64,000 bases of DNA from Plecoglossus altivelis (Eukaryota; Chordata; Actinopteri; Osmeriformes; Plecoglossidae): positions 6,320,818 through 6,384,817 of the forward strand of contig BROE01000001.1 in the NCBI GenBank assembly GCA_036571765.1. Reading direction: 5' to 3'. Each line of letters starts with the position of its first letter. Position 1 is the first letter of the stretch. The notes under the pieces were generated by a model. The model was not told the origin of the DNA. It saw nothing but the letters and a program-made list of their open reading frames with translations, and ran no database searches. A program made the position numbers and the translations under genes. Positions 13,231 through 26,500 of the stretch are shown here, one piece after another.

Positions 13231-16200
13231 CTGAGGGAAGAGAAGAAGACTCTGGGTTTATAGGAGTCATGGGGTCAGGAAGCAACCAAATACAAAAGTC
13301 TTCAAACATATCGATGCCGACGTCACAACAGAGTTGCTGAACGAATCGATTTTAAGCTGGGTCTTACCTGTCGCAGTGACTGCATTTGAATGGCTTTGCC
13401 CCTGTGTGCTTCCTGAAATGCCTGGTTAGCTCATCGCTCCGTGCAAATCGCCACTCACAGCCTACCCATGAACACCTGTAAGGCTTCTCACCTGCAAATA
13501 AACAACGAAAGAGATATTGTCAAATGTAGCTGAGGTTTTCTGGGCAGTAGACCAGATATTCTATCCGTTCTGTAGTGTTGGGTGTAGCATACTAGCACAC
13601 AAAGGGGCTGCTGCCATTTTAAAATAAACAGTTTTTTTCTATGTAAGGGGTTGTGGTTAATAGCTTAAAGACATGAGACACTGCTTATAGACTGCAGAAT
13701 GAATAGAGACCATTTTGCCATGGTTCAAATTCCATTGGCGCTACAATATGGTTGGTAAGGAATGCGAAGAATGCAGAATCATGGCTAATGGGCTGGACAG
13801 CTGTAAACAGCTTGGAGGGAAACCGCCCACATGCTAACTAGCAGTTCCCCCTACCCCCTTCACAAATAACAGTAAATGTCAGATTCCCACCCTTCTTACA
13901 AAGTAAATGAATCAGTGAATTCTCTTTTTCCCATGGTGTAACTGGATCTGTTTTCTACATTCACATCCTCGGCGATGGCCCTTCCCACAAAAGATTACCG
14001 TACCCTCCCCCTCTTCCCCCTAGCATTAAGTCACATACTACTGTGTGAATTAGGTCACAGTTAAGGCACAGTGTCAACATTGAAGATTGAAAACCTTGGT
14101 GTAATTTATGTTTTCTTGTGAAATCTGTAATAAGAGTGGTCATTTAGTCTTGTCTATTCAGTTTTCTTTACAGTAAGAAAGTAAAAGGTGACATTATAAT
14201 CCAATGTGCTTTTCTAGTACACTTTCCATGATTGTAAATTGTACTCCACCTGTATGTGTGCGCTGATGTGCTTTGAGATGGGAACTTTTGGTGTACACCT
14301 TCCGGCAGCCATTGAAGTGACACCTGTGCACCCGCCTCCTCCCGTCTGGAGAAGCCTCTCCATTGGCCAAGCTTCCCTTTTCCAGCGTTCGCCCAATCCC
14401 CCCTGTCCGTATTTTTCCAGGCGAATGCAGCACAGTCTGTATCCCACTCCACACCTGGGCAATGGAGCTGTCCTTGCCGGCCTCCGGAGACGACGGCGGA
14501 GTGCTTATAACTGTGGAGCTCAGATCTTCTCCTTCGCCCAGAATATCACCCAGAGGGTTGGAGAAGTCGAGAGTAGGCGAGAGCTCCTCGGAGCAATCCG
14601 ATGCTTCGCTGCTGGCGTCAGAGTGGAAGCTGTTGGCCTCGAGGTGAGGGCTATCCTGATTGTCCTCCTCTTTAACATGGGGGATCTTGGGGTCTGTCTG
14701 GGCCTTGTCGCCGCAGGCCAGGATCAGCTTGCTCCACAGGTCCTCCTGGTTATCGAACTTGAGGTCCGTCGCGGAGACGTAGGGTTCACTCTGGAGATAC
14801 CGCTCTAATTCCAAACATGTCTGGAGGGGGAAGAGAGGAGCGTGAGTCCAACACTGAGGCTTCATTGGTTTGGACACCACACACAACATTGAATAACGTG
14901 GTTGTTGTCCTCTAAAATTCAAGGGGAAATGACACCAGAATGTGTTTTGGCAACACATGTGCCCCTCTACACAATGTCCTATTCTGTGGTTAGTCTTGTA
15001 CATCCATGGGGGGTAAGTTTTGAGTCCTATCAGGGAAGCTAACAAGTACCTCATTTCCTGAGGGAAAAGTCAAGAACACTATGCTCTTTCCTAGACATAC
15101 CAACCCTGCACGGCGATCATCAAATTTACATATGCTCGAGAGTCCCCTAGTGGGTTAGGGAAGTGCTTGTAGATCTTTTAAATGTATCAATTATTCAGCA
15201 TAATGTGGATTTAATAATGCATTCAGCGGAATAGCTGGAAATAACATAGCACACGGGGGAATGAGAGGAGGTGAGTCTGGTTCAAGTAAGTCCATAAAAA
15301 GCCCAACATCAATACTGCAGGAGCTCCAGTGAGTTGAGAGGAGATTTTTTTAAGGGGAAGTACAGTATACTTCCGTACCGCTAGACACCGAGTTGAGAAG
15401 ATCTCTATGTGCAAGACTTGAGCGGCACTGACACGCTTCATACCTTGGGACTATAGCCTTTACTAATGATTCATCTCTAAAAGCAACCTAGCATACGTTG
15501 CTATGGATTGCAAACATGTCATCTACAAATTAGTGATAGTATTTACATTAGTTGCAAATATTTTTTTTAGAGCTCGAGATGCATTTCTGGCGAGGTTTAA
15601 ATGCCTTCGAGGGCACTGAGAGGGAACTTGGCTGCAAGCCCGAGGAGAACTACATGAAGCCAATTCATTTAAATCACTCTACAAGTGAAAGCAACTGCGC
15701 AGTTCATTTCTCTTTCTCAGTCTGTTTTAAAATCATGATGTCCGTCATGCAAAGTCATAAAGTAAAATATCGGAATACAGGCCTTTCCTTGCATTTACTT
15801 TCTGCCTCATACACACGTAGCCTTATGCATGAACAAACGTTAAGACTACACTCAAATTCAGTCAATCACTCAAAATCAGTGACACACTATTCGTGCATTT
15901 GCCTCTTCACACGAAAAGAAATTAAATGCAACAATTTTGTAAGTTTATCACATCGCGTAATTATGCATATGAATTTCACATTCATAATTAGTTTATGCTT
16001 AAATGATGATGCTCATTCTACTATGTATAAGCTAACATGAAGTTATAGAAACAGACAAGGTTATACATGAAAAGAAGCACACAAAAAACTATGACTTTTG
16101 GGGTAAATATTTATATAGCCAGACGTGCATATCCGCCAGCAATGACCTGCGTTTTCATACTTTGGCAGCGTGAAATACAAGTCGTTTTCATTTACATCAA

Positions 16201-16375
16201 GTCTGCATTCGTACTTAAAATAACACCACACACACTAAGACACAAACAAAGTAGGCTAATTGTTTGGTATTACCTGCTGCCAATACTCTTCAAGGGATGG
16301 TAAAGCTGAAAAGTATCCAGTATCGTGAACAATCTGAAGCTCCTGAAAGATGCTGCACATAGGAATTACATCCAT
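13179..16375 (-). CDS. klf6: Kruppel-like factor 6, complete four-exon coding region
   Basis: This gene encodes a nuclear zinc-finger transcription factor that binds GC-box/CACCC promoter elements and acts in growth control, stress response and, in fish, liver development (family knowledge). Four exons (16375-16274, 14820-14250, 13491-13368, 13230-13179) join in phase with GT..AG introns of 1453, 758 and 137 bp to give 282 residues; mammalian KLF6 has 283. The start MDVIPMCSIFQELQ is the family N terminus and sits in a strong Kozak context (G at -3, G at +4). Residues 1-200 form the acidic, serine-rich activation region, including a TPPSSPE motif. Three C2H2 fingers end the protein at about 201-223, 231-253 and 261-281, with TGEKP-type linkers and a basic RRRVHR before finger 1. 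The motifs SDCSEELSP and HRCHFNGC separate it from KLF7. Whether it is the klf6a or klf6b teleost duplicate cannot be settled here. Confidence 0.96.
13368..13491 (-). CDS. klf6: klf6 coding exon 3 (finger 2, start of finger 3)
   Basis: This 124-nt exon starts after TTTGCAG, completes the split Gly, and encodes GEKPYRCSWVGCEWRFARSD onward through FKCSHCD. It ends at GACAG|GTAAGA within an Arg codon. Confidence 0.95.
14250..14820 (-). CDS. klf6: klf6 coding exon 2 (activation domain and finger 1)
   Basis: This 571-nt exon follows a pyrimidine-rich acceptor ending CCCTCCAG and begins TCLELERYLQSEP. It carries the acidic/serine-rich transactivation region and the first C2H2 finger, and ends after HT plus one base of a split Gly codon (ACAG|GTGGAG). 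Exon 2 of KLF6 is the site of alternative splicing in mammals; whether cryptic donors are used here is unknown. Confidence 0.95.
16274..16375 (-). CDS. klf6: klf6 coding exon 1 (residues 1-34)
   Basis: This 102-nt exon encodes the conserved N terminus from MDVIPMC to EEYWQQ and ends at a CAG|GTAATA donor in phase 0. The reading frame stays open upstream but contains no ATG there, so this ATG is the start. Confidence 0.95.
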
Positions 16376-16840
16376 TTCACTCCTAAAGATGCAGCTATAA
16401 ATACAGCCTGAAATCAAGTTAGTAATATTTTCTTCTTGCTTTGAAAAACAATATACTGTCTTCAATTCTTAGCATCTATAATTCTAGAACTTGACTTTAA
16501 AGTCGCCTTCCAGTAGATAACGCAAGTATTTTTCCCGTGAGCGCAAAAGCTTTCTTGCACTGACAGCAAGTAGTGAACCCGCTGGAAGTCCGTCAGCGCA
16601 CTGTAAACTTCAAAATTACATTCAACCATTCCCCACGTGATAGTGTTACGCTCTCGTGATGCCGACCAATGAGTTAGCCAATGGGTAATGCCCGCCTACC
16701 ATATCACTATAGACCAATGCTACAAGACTTCGGATCCATCTCCTGCGATGTGGTTGGTGAGTTTACTGGAGGCTTCTTCATTTCTATTGGACTGTGGTAG
16801 ATCTATTTTTAGGGTACTATATATACGCTGCTCGCGTACC
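16376..16840 (-). promoter_or_regulatory. klf6: klf6 5'UTR and core promoter region
   Basis: A TATATATA box at 16825-16818 lies about 445 bp upstream of the klf6 ATG. Read leftwards it would place transcription start near 16790. A minus-strand CCAAT (16785-16790 region) and plus-strand CCAAT motifs near 16668, 16680 and 16726 lie nearby. The TATA motif is itself palindromic, so it could also drive rightward transcription. The start site is inferred, not shown. Confidence 0.45.
16419..16475 (-). other. Candidate upstream ORF in klf6 leader
   Basis: An ATG at 16475 opens an 18-codon frame ending in TAA at 16421-16419, 44 bp before the klf6 ATG. If the 5'UTR extends past it without splicing, it would be a uORF able to damp translation. 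This depends on the inferred start site near 16790. Confidence 0.35.
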
Positions 16841-19800
16841 ACTACGAGACGGAGAAATTTCAATACAGTGGTAGCAAACGGTCCAAGAGTAACCTTTCAT
16901 GAAGCTAAGTGGTTACAACTGAGAAATATGCAAAAAATTGCTTGTAAGTCTGTAAATGTAATGGTTAGTTTTTGGAATCTGAGTAGATGAATTCGTTAAT
17001 TGTTTATCGTTTATTTTCTCAAGTTTCATAAGATTACTTGACTGGACTACAGTATCGGTCTTAAGACTACATGGAACATGGATACAACTAACAGATCTAG
17101 AGCGCGCTGCACTAACAAAACGCAGTCTATTTTGTTAGGCATTATTACATTGGACGTAATCAAGATCTAGCAACGTCATGCCATCGTTGTAAGCTTATTG
17201 TCTTCTAGTCCTGCGCAAGGTTGAGACATGGGTTCACGCATCCGAAAGTGATGCTGATCCTACTTGTTTTGCAGTCACCGCGTGTCAGTCTCTAAGGAAA
17301 CGCTTTAGTTTGTACCAATGCTTTACAATTATGAAATTGTTTTCAATAACCTGTACATTATTGGTGTATAATATATAGGCTCCATTTTTGTTCTCCATCC
17401 TTAATGTGGAACGATGCATCTAATCAACATGCACCTCTAGATTGACCTTGCATGTGAACTGTTTACTGTGGCTAAAACTCAACTAAGCTCCACAAATACC
17501 TTCATCCAATTCGGAATGACATAACGACTGGAATAAACTTCCACCGGAAAACAACAACCACATTGAGAAGTTAAAGATGGTCACAATAAACAACATTTGT
17601 GGAACAGAACACCATTGTTTTGCTCATCAGTGCAGCCTGCTGCTGCTGTAGCCTACCCATAGCAAAAGCAAGTGTCTTCTGTAAATCCATGCTTTGGGCA
17701 TATCTGCAAAAGTCAGCATTAGACTCTGTCATGTGGCAGCGTTATTTAAGAACAGCTACTTTGGTGACCAAGGCCAGAAAAAATGCAGGCAATATTGTTT
17801 TTAAACCATACTTTTACAAACAACCAAATGAACCAATTATTTGTTTGCAAACCCACCAGTGTTGGTGGTGCAAGTAGCTTGGTCCAGTAAACTGAGCCAC
17901 ACAAGACCATAGTCACATAAAACATTTTTCTGTTTCACTGTTATCAAGTTTCCACATGCAAAAATACAGCTGACATTGGCCTCCAATGAGACTGAAGGCG
18001 TCACACGAATATGCAAATGTTCAACTTGGCATGCATGAAAGTTGTGCATTTGAAACTTAAGTTGACAAATAAACAATACCCCTGTTAATTACCTCAGGTT
18101 CCTGTCTTAACACATCCTACACTCAGTTCAAACCAGAGTTCCCACCAAACCCCAAACTCTTCTTCCCACATCGCATGATCAATCATGACCTCATCTTAAC
18201 AGCCAGGACAGGCCCGCAGCACTTGTTCTGGATACGTGTGTGTGCGTGTGCGCGTGAAGGATGGATGATCATGAGTTTGATGACAGGCCACAATATGTTA
18301 ACCCTTTCGTTGGACATCTCAGTATTTGGCCAAGGACCCTTAGGGCCACTCATGCTCCTCAGAGGGAGAACACAGCTACACATCACTCCAATCATAGAGC
18401 CATTTACTGATGTGAATTGATGGCATCGGGCCTTGTTCAGGAGAGAGCCTTCCATGCAGCTGAGCATGACTCATATTCATCTCATGACTTCCTATGAGTA
18501 GAACAGATGCCTTCACTTTACCTTGACCAATAAACCATGAAGTGTGTCAATGTCTAACATTTTCCTTGGTTTATTATGGTATGAAAAACATGTCAAGGAT
18601 TGCAGTCCTGCAAGGACATGGTACTGAAACTCTGAGGAAGCGTCTACTTTTCGTTTAATTGTTTACAGATGTCATCCGATTAAACAGAATTAAGTGGTTT
18701 GATTAGAAACTTTGTGGAAAATAGAGTATAGCCAAACGATATTCTCACTTGAACAAGGCAGACGCAAAAATAAACTAGGCTTTCTTCTCTTGTCAGCTAA
18801 TGCTAACACACGATAGTGGAAGCCCCTAATTGCACCAGTAAGTGCACCCAACATAATAAAACTGCATGCTTTTCACTTCGTCAGCCCCAACTACACTTTT
18901 AAAAGACAAGCACATTTAAAGACGTTTAAAAAAAAATCTAACCTTTCCAAAATGGTTTTAAGAGCGGATGTAAAATGTGATTGATTTTACTATTACAACG
19001 CAGGAGGAAAACAAGTGAAGTTAGGTACAAGATCCTGTGCGCAAGGAGGATGATAGCATATATCCTGCTTTCTTAAAGTCAGGAAGGAACCCACTACATA
19101 CCCGCAAATGGGAAAGGCAGAGGACAGAACAGATTGGAAAAACAGATTGTGCAAACAGTTGCAAAGCCATTTTAGGATATGGAACAAATGTGCATGTTAT
19201 GTATTATACAGAAGTGATGCTTGGATTAATATTACATTGTGCAGACATATCTTTTATTTGTTATTCTGTTCAGCCAAGAGAGGTTTGTTTGAACTCTCTT
19301 TCAACATAATTTTACCATACTGTTACCTTTGACTTACCTCATTCTTTCAACCTCACCCTTTTCTTACCTCCTGTTTTAATTTTAGACTTCTTCCTAATGA
19401 TGTGACTAGTGTGGACTTCACTGTAAACTTTACCATGGGGCCAGCAGTGGTAGTGGCAGCAGCTGTGTATGTGATGATAGAAGAATTGACCCCACAGGAA
19501 GTTCCCCTCTCCATGCGAGAGGACAAGGAGCGTGACCCTTACCCACTGCATCCTAAACTTGGAATCTACTTTCCGTCTAAGGGGAATCCTCCACCACTCC
19601 GACTGAAATTCCACATCCTGACTGACTCATAAGACCAATTCAGTGCCACTAGTGAAGCTTGCAGAAAAGAAAGACAGAAAGAAAAACCTCAGTAATGCAA
19701 ACTTTATATCCCACAATGGCATTCCAGACAGAGTGTTTACAGTACAGGATTCTTCTTTCATCACGTGTCTACTTGTTTGAATCACATAGCTACAAACGGT

Positions 19801-22800
19801 GAATTAGCGAGTTGGAAAAAAAACAGAAGCGTGTTTGTTTAAGCTGTGGATTTGAATGTCAAGGTATTCGTAGGCAGGTGTGAGTCATCTGTCCTCAAAC
19901 ATGCAGTCGCTGCAACCACACTGGTTACCATGCAATCAAGTTGGTCTGTTTGTTTCCAGTGTGACTCACTCACACCAGTCATACTGATCCCACTTATAAT
20001 TTTGCCGCTGATCTTGTGTTTAGATGAAGGCTATATTGCATGCCTTGAAAAACGGACTCTATATACAGCACAGTGATTACTGTGTGTGTGTTTGTGTGTG
20101 CACATTCCATTGCTTGTGTATTCACCTCTCGTGCGTGCAAGAGTGCACATGAGTATGTGTATGTGCATTCCTTTACTCTGTAAGTGTGTGGGCCACGTCC
20201 AAGCATGTGTCTGTGTAACTTTGCGTCCGCCCTTGTGTGTGTATCTTTGATGTGTAACATGAGAATGGTGTCCATTTATGCTTGTTTGTGCCGGCCTCCC
20301 TGGTGCCATACAATGCAGTCTAAGATCTGCGGAGGCTACACTGCAAGGCCTGTTTGTCAGAACCACCAGTAGAACAGCGGGATGCATCTCAGATACACCC
20401 CAGTCATACAGACGGGCTCTGTGCTCTGTGGTCACTGTGCTGAGATGATACTGGTGTCAGCTCCACCAGCTTGATCCAAGACCCTAACAGACATGTTTGT
20501 GCGGATTTCAAGTTTAATGTCTTTTTTGGAGGGGGGGAGTGATGGAAGGGGGATTCGATTTCACCACTTTCTGCCAAGGATATGTCAATATCTCAGTTTT
20601 TTTTGTTCTCCACTTAAAATATTTACCTACTCGCCTTAGAATGCATGTACAATATTTGCTACTGCAGATAAATGATATATACATTAGCAGGTAAATGATT
20701 TGTAGAGAAAAGTCCATGTAAAACACCACAGGGTGCTCATTATATTTAATGAGTATTAAACATTCATAAACTTTAATGCAAATGTAGACATATCAACAAT
20801 TATAATTGAGTATTGACTAACGCCGGCTGTATAAATCGCCCCAAAGCAAATGGGAAATGATTGTTTACCTGGTACAAAGATATGCTTATGGACCCCATCG
20901 TGGTCCTAGTCATCATGCTCTGTGTGGTGAGCGCCAAGAGCTTAAAGACAGTCTGTCGCTCTGTCCCTCTTCTCTGCCCCCTTACCACAACGTGTGCACA
21001 TGTGCACCGCGCCCTCACACGCGCGTGTGTGACAGTGACCTGGTGAAGTCCAGGGCCAGAGGGATGCGCACCTCACATCCCGGCACCATGTCTCTCTCAC
21101 CAGTCGTTTTCTCCTACAAAAAGCCCATGAAAAGGGACACTTAGCAGCAGGGCAGGGAATGGAGGCCCAGCATGTGAAAGACTCCTTTAGTGTCAAAGTC
21201 TGGCCATATCAGTGGCTCCGAATGACACTGCCTGAGCATAATGACACCAGCTTCAAGCTGTTCTCACACCTGCCATAGGGCTGCCTCATTCACTTGACAT
21301 TAACATTGAGAAAACTGTTTCCCATAAAAAAGAGAGAAAGCGCAATTATCCTTGAGAGCCCGATTAGGCAGCAAATGGACGAGTTTGCAGGCAGTGGCAT
21401 GCTACATATGTGAGATAAGCTTTACCATGGCCTGTTAGCACATATGTGTTCTCTTGACCTGTTAGATACTTTTTTTTTTTTTAAATTGGGCAGGTTGTGT
21501 GACAGAACATGAGCTTTTTGCAGGATTAATCACTTTAAATTATTTGACATAAAAAAATGGATAAGATCCATTATTATTTTATTACTTTAATGTAACCTTA
21601 ATAATTAAAATATAATCTTATACAGTGTCTTAATCCTACTAAATTTCTTGTCTGTGCCTTATCTTACTGCATGGTCATATTTCCACACAGCACATTTGTC
21701 TGTTTTACAGGAGAGCAGGGAAGCTGGGATCCACTAGGCAACTGTCAAGCTCAGCGTGAGCCCTATTTAATTTGTTCCATGAGAATGTCTTCTGCCATAG
21801 TAGTCTGCATAGGAAGCCAAGAAGAATTTTGGCAGCGATGCAAGGCAGCCCATTATGTAACTGTCTAATGCTCCCTCTACCTCTCTTTCTCTGGGAGGGA
21901 ACAGCAGTTATCAGGACCTTGTCAACACACACACGTTCCAAAACATTTCTGAAGAAAACAGACTGCTGCTAAACTTCTCTCTTCAGCCGTTTGTCTTCTT
22001 TGTATTTTGTCTTTCAACATTTTGTAGAGAGTTATGTCACAAAAGATTGCTCAATCACACTTTTCATACAAGTATTTGTTGTTTTAGTACATCTGGAGTG
22101 GTTTGGGCATCACTGTTGAGACTAGCTGCATTTTGTGATAACATCAGACTCCAACCTGCAATGTACTTTGTGTATTTAGTGGGCATTTAATGTACAAAAT
22201 TATATGAAATTATGTTGAAAGGGTTAGGGTTGGCTTATGATGCAGCCACATTTTCCATGCTTAGCTTTATTTAATCAAAGTGTTTACGAGTCTATGTAAG
22301 AAAAAACAAATTCGGGAATGTTTGTAATGCTAAATGTCATGGGACATCCACGCTGTCAGCACTTGATCTACAGTTATATGATGAGTAATGCAAACAGATG
22401 ATGAACGTTTGTCTACCTTTGTCAGTCTATCACGTGTCTCTGTTGGTGGGAGCATGGGAGCATGTTCTGTGGGAGCAAAGATGCTACAATGGTTGTGTTG
22501 GCTTAAAGAGGTTTTGAGGTAAAGTGCATTTTGCTGTGGAAAAATGATACATTATATCATATAATAGAACAGCCATAATACCTCTTGTGTATAACTACCC
22601 AGAGGCAGTATCAAAAAAATATATTGTTAGTTTCCAGGATTCTGCCAAGTTGAGTGCTCTTGCTGAATGGCCAGCACTGTGGTGATGTCTGTGGGCCAGT
22701 AGAGAAAATATATTTTATGCAAATAGCAACAAGAACGCTAAATCAATTAAGGCACAGACACACACACATACACATACTGCACGCAGATACTGGACGTGTG

Positions 22801-23223
22801 GGAAACAGCTGCTCAAAGAGCACAACTGCTCACTCACAACACACACACACAGTGGAACCATGGAAAGGCCCTGCTATTATTAGACAGACATGTAAACATT
22901 GCTTTAGTTGTACTGTATGCGTGTGTTGAAGGGAACGTTCAAATGAAGACTGTGTTTCATGTGGTTTTTATCCGTGAGTATGCATAGCTGCAACCAAACC
23001 ATGGAGAACTGTGCAGGATGATCATAAATCTTAACAAACTGAAGTGTAACATGCTTATGTACAATCAACACTTCTTACCTGTATTCATTGTGAGAAATGT
23101 CATAAGCTAAACAAACTGTGACTCATCTTTCTAGCATGTCTTGCATGGCAGGCTTTAAGCATCATAGTAGCCTTGCGTTGGTGCCAGGGTGTTTGGTCAT
23201 TACTCTCATTAATCAACCAAGGT

Positions 23224-23227
<4 letters not shown>

Positions 23228-23280
<53 letters not shown>

Positions 23281-23290
23281 CTCTCTCTCT
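23228..23290. repeat. (CT)n microsatellite
   Basis: This near-perfect TC run is interrupted by TGTGTG close to its right end. Confidence 0.97.
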
Positions 23291-24570
23291 GTCACACACA
23301 TTCTCTCCTTATTTCTCTTTGTAACATTTGTTTTTCCCATGGCCAACCTCCAGCTACTCTCATTTGTGTGGTGCAATCTCCTCCCACCTATGCGCCCGCA
23401 CTTGTGCATGCGAAACTAAATCTGTGGTGTTGCTGTGAGAAAGAGCTTGTGTGTGCAGGACGGGACATGCATGACTACCTTCAACAAGTCCCTTTTGTAT
23501 GTTCCCTTAAATAGGTGTAGGGGTTTGGTTTTGTTGGTTTAGTGAAGCTATCTACTGTACAGGAAGTATAGGGGTTCAGCTCATGAAAGGGTTACAGGTA
23601 GATATTGTACCAGCATCTTTATAATATAGAGATGCAAAGATAGATTTCTTGAAGTGCTGGGAGAAGATGGAATGCTCAGGACCGAACAGGTTATGCAAAA
23701 ATCAATGAATGGAATCAATATTATCAATCATCCACTGAAATTCCCGTGTCACAAATCCTTTAGAAATGGGCCTTGAATCTCATGTAATGTTTAAGTTGGC
23801 CGTGGTTTCAACGCAAAACCGGGTTTGCTGTATGTCAAAAGCAAATCAAACTGTCACCTCAGGGATTCTCCGGGTTTACCAAAGGAGAACCGGTTCTCCT
23901 GTGTAGACTTGTGAAACATTGATGTGCTCTACTTTACACAAGGCTAGCCAGAGGCTATTGAGGCAGCCAGCACTGTCACCACCCCTCACCATTACACCAC
24001 TGCACAGCCTCCAACCTGCAAGCACGCACGCAAACTCTATATAGTGCATGCACACATACACGTAGGCCCATGTACAGTATCCACACACACAAGAGATATT
24101 CAGGGTTTCCTTACTGATCTATTGATTGTATGTAATACAGTAAACTCCAGGGGAAAGCCCTTCCCTGTCTCATCAAGAAGTCCCATTTGCTTTTCGTAGG
24201 ATACACCAAGATCCGTTCTCATGTCACACAAACTGCAGTATAATGAGATGCAACCTTATTAACAGATAACCTAATGACAGATAGTCCTTGCTACTCCAAG
24301 CAAAGTAGCAGCTACAGTGCAGACACTGTAGAGGATGATTCAAGCATACAGCACTGCTCGTTTGCATTTCAAGCTTGTTGATGAAAGTGGATGGAGCTGA
24401 CTGTGAACCTGTGATCAGTCTGCGTAGCCCATGTCCTCCAGGCTAGCCTCATGCATCAGCTGATAGTCATGTTTGTTTTCAGAGCGGGAAATAGCAGGAG
24501 GGATGATCAGAAGGCAAACACTGTATCTATACAGATGGAAAACCCTACGCCTACCCAGCAGGCCAAAACC

Positions 24571-24578
24571 TGACGTCA
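24571..24578. promoter_or_regulatory. Perfect palindromic CRE (TGACGTCA)
   Basis: This full consensus CREB/ATF site lies about 8 kb upstream of the klf6 promoter. Its function is unknown. A half-site (GACGTCA) occurs at about 25376. Confidence 0.4.
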
Positions 24579-25200
24579 GCTTGAATTATTTGGTCATTTC
24601 AGTGTGGAAAACCTGAATTGGAAGCAGCAGTATGTTTCAGTACTGAAATGAAATTGTGTTTTTGGGGGGGGGAGGAACAGTCTGATTAATCAATATCTGA
24701 ATCCTGTTTTCATCTGTAAATTGTTTTGGCACCATTATTGTCTAGAAGCCGTGAACTCGTAGCAGATGCTAGTTATTTTCCAATCTTTAGGCTCATAAAA
24801 CAATTCGGGCCAGGATATTGTCTTTTGAGAGGTGTCAAGGGTGACCTTTAGTCTTGGAGTCACATACTGTCATTATTGTTGTCAGTTGGTTTTTCTCTGT
24901 TGACTTTTTTTTTCTAAACGACTGTGCTATAAAGTGAAACAAGTAAACTTGTTACTTGGTACACAAGACCTAAGTTCCTTATAATGTCTAGCCTTGCTTG
25001 GTGATATATGTGGTTCCCAGACAAAACTATTTCAATCAGGAGAGACCTGGGATGGTGAAGTGAATTTATTTACAGATGTAAATGTATCATTATTGTTTGG
25101 GCTTAGACCCCGAGGGAATGATAGATCTCAGGGCACCTGCCCTGCATAGAATAAGAATCCCCTGCAGAGCCCAGACACTGGTGGTGGTGGCAGCAGCTGA

Positions 25201-25560
25201 AGATGTTCTGGTCAGATGAGGTAAAGACCAGACACCTGGCGGCGGCGGGGACGCGGAGGGTCATGCACTTTAAAAGCATGGACAAACTAAACAAGGAGAG
25301 AATCGTATTTAAAAAGGCCCAAGATCATAGCGATAGGGTGATGTGACCATGAAAATCAACAGCGTTAATTGATAGACGTCAGCACTAAACAATGCGGAAC
25401 CCGGATGACGCCCGATAGACAGTAGAGTGTTTCTAGCAACGGAGCGAGAGAAATAAAATTATATGATGTGTTTGAGTGCAGGAATCGGTCTTGCCTGATT
25501 GAACTTGCGCAAAGATTCGCTTCTGGGAATTTGTTGATGGTCCGGTACTTGCGGAGGACT
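25201..25560. promoter_or_regulatory. CpG-rich patch in intergenic spacer
   Basis: I counted 19 CpG dinucleotides in 360 bp, far above the surrounding spacer, including a GGCGGCGGCGGGG cluster. It could be an enhancer or the promoter of an unannotated transcript. No open frame supports a protein. Confidence 0.4.
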
Positions 25561-26430
25561 TCTAAAAGATTGAGATATAGATAAATACTTCATTGCATGG
25601 ATGAATGCAACAAGCACAAAAGCAAGGAAACTATTCTTTGGAAGTCAGTTTCTATTGAGAAATTGAGAAACGTACTTCTTTGGAAGTCACCCAAACAACT
25701 AAGAATGTATGATATCCAAACTTTTACAGCGCTACAGCAAAACCCAGAACGCCTTATTCATGTCTAATAACTGTCAACTTGGAAATGGAACTGTAAAATA
25801 TCCCACTGATTTAGTTTAACTTAGTTTGACTGAATGAATAGCATGCTTTAAAATGCTGCACAACAAGGGTCATGAAAGGACCCAACGTGACTTGTGTGTG
25901 TCTCAGTGTGTGTATGTTTTCAGACAGGCCCCTATGCCCTGTGGTTGAAACTGTCTGTGTTTGTCACTGACATGTAATCCTAGATGCCATTTCACGGTGT
26001 TCCTTTGGGAATTTCGCGACTTCTGTTAGGTTGTTGAACACACCCTGAAGGGTGTGCTACATAATCCACTAGACAATGCCTGATAAACTATCTTGAGTAG
26101 ATTCAGTGTGGACCTTCACATCCTGTCCCAAGGTGTCAAGTGAAGTTATAGTTGAAAAATAACATTTTGGAATTGTCTAAACAACATGAAACAAATAGTA
26201 ATTTCCTCTTGTATTGACAATAAATCTACATCTACATCAATTTACTCCATAAGATTACTGTAGATACTTGATGTCTTTATTACTGTATACTATTACTGTA
26301 TAGTAAGTGAAAAATTATATTGATGTTTATCTTTTCCTTGGAATATTACCTGGAATTTTGTAACTTCTTTTGTTGGGTTCTTTTAAATGGACTCTCGCAC
26401 ACATGCTTGGTGACAATGTTAATAGGATTA

Positions 26431-26434
26431 TCTT

Positions 26435-26496
<62 letters not shown>

Positions 26497-26500
26497 CATC
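26431..26500. repeat. (TC)n followed by (TATC)n microsatellite
   Basis: This is a compound repeat with about 50 bp of TC, one TATC interruption, then five TATC-like units. Confidence 0.95.

Larger units (their letters stand above)
16841..25200. other. Spacer upstream of klf6, proximal part
   Basis: I recognise no gene. The first kilobase may hold proximal klf6 control sequence. A CRE half-site (ACGTCA) lies near 17174. A GT-rich tract is at 20081-20101, a (CT)n at 23228-23290 and a perfect palindromic CRE at 24571-24578. The frames within it are short, and several are created by simple repeats. Confidence 0.6.

Noticed and set aside
13722..13733. GGTTCAAATTCC, a tRNA B-box-like sequence in klf6 intron 2
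   Set aside because: No matching A-box, cloverleaf or SINE body is present around it.
14239..14808. 189-codon plus-strand open frame
   Set aside because: It lies antisense within klf6 exon 2 and is a shadow of the GC-rich coding frame; no homology is recognisable.
15552..16040. 162-codon plus-strand open frame
   Set aside because: It lies in klf6 intron 1, has unremarkable composition and no domain, and its length is near chance expectation.
16376..16465. In-frame N-terminal extension of klf6 by 30 codons
   Set aside because: The upstream frame is open but starts at TTG, not ATG. The conserved KLF6/7 start MDV lies at 16375 in a strong Kozak context.
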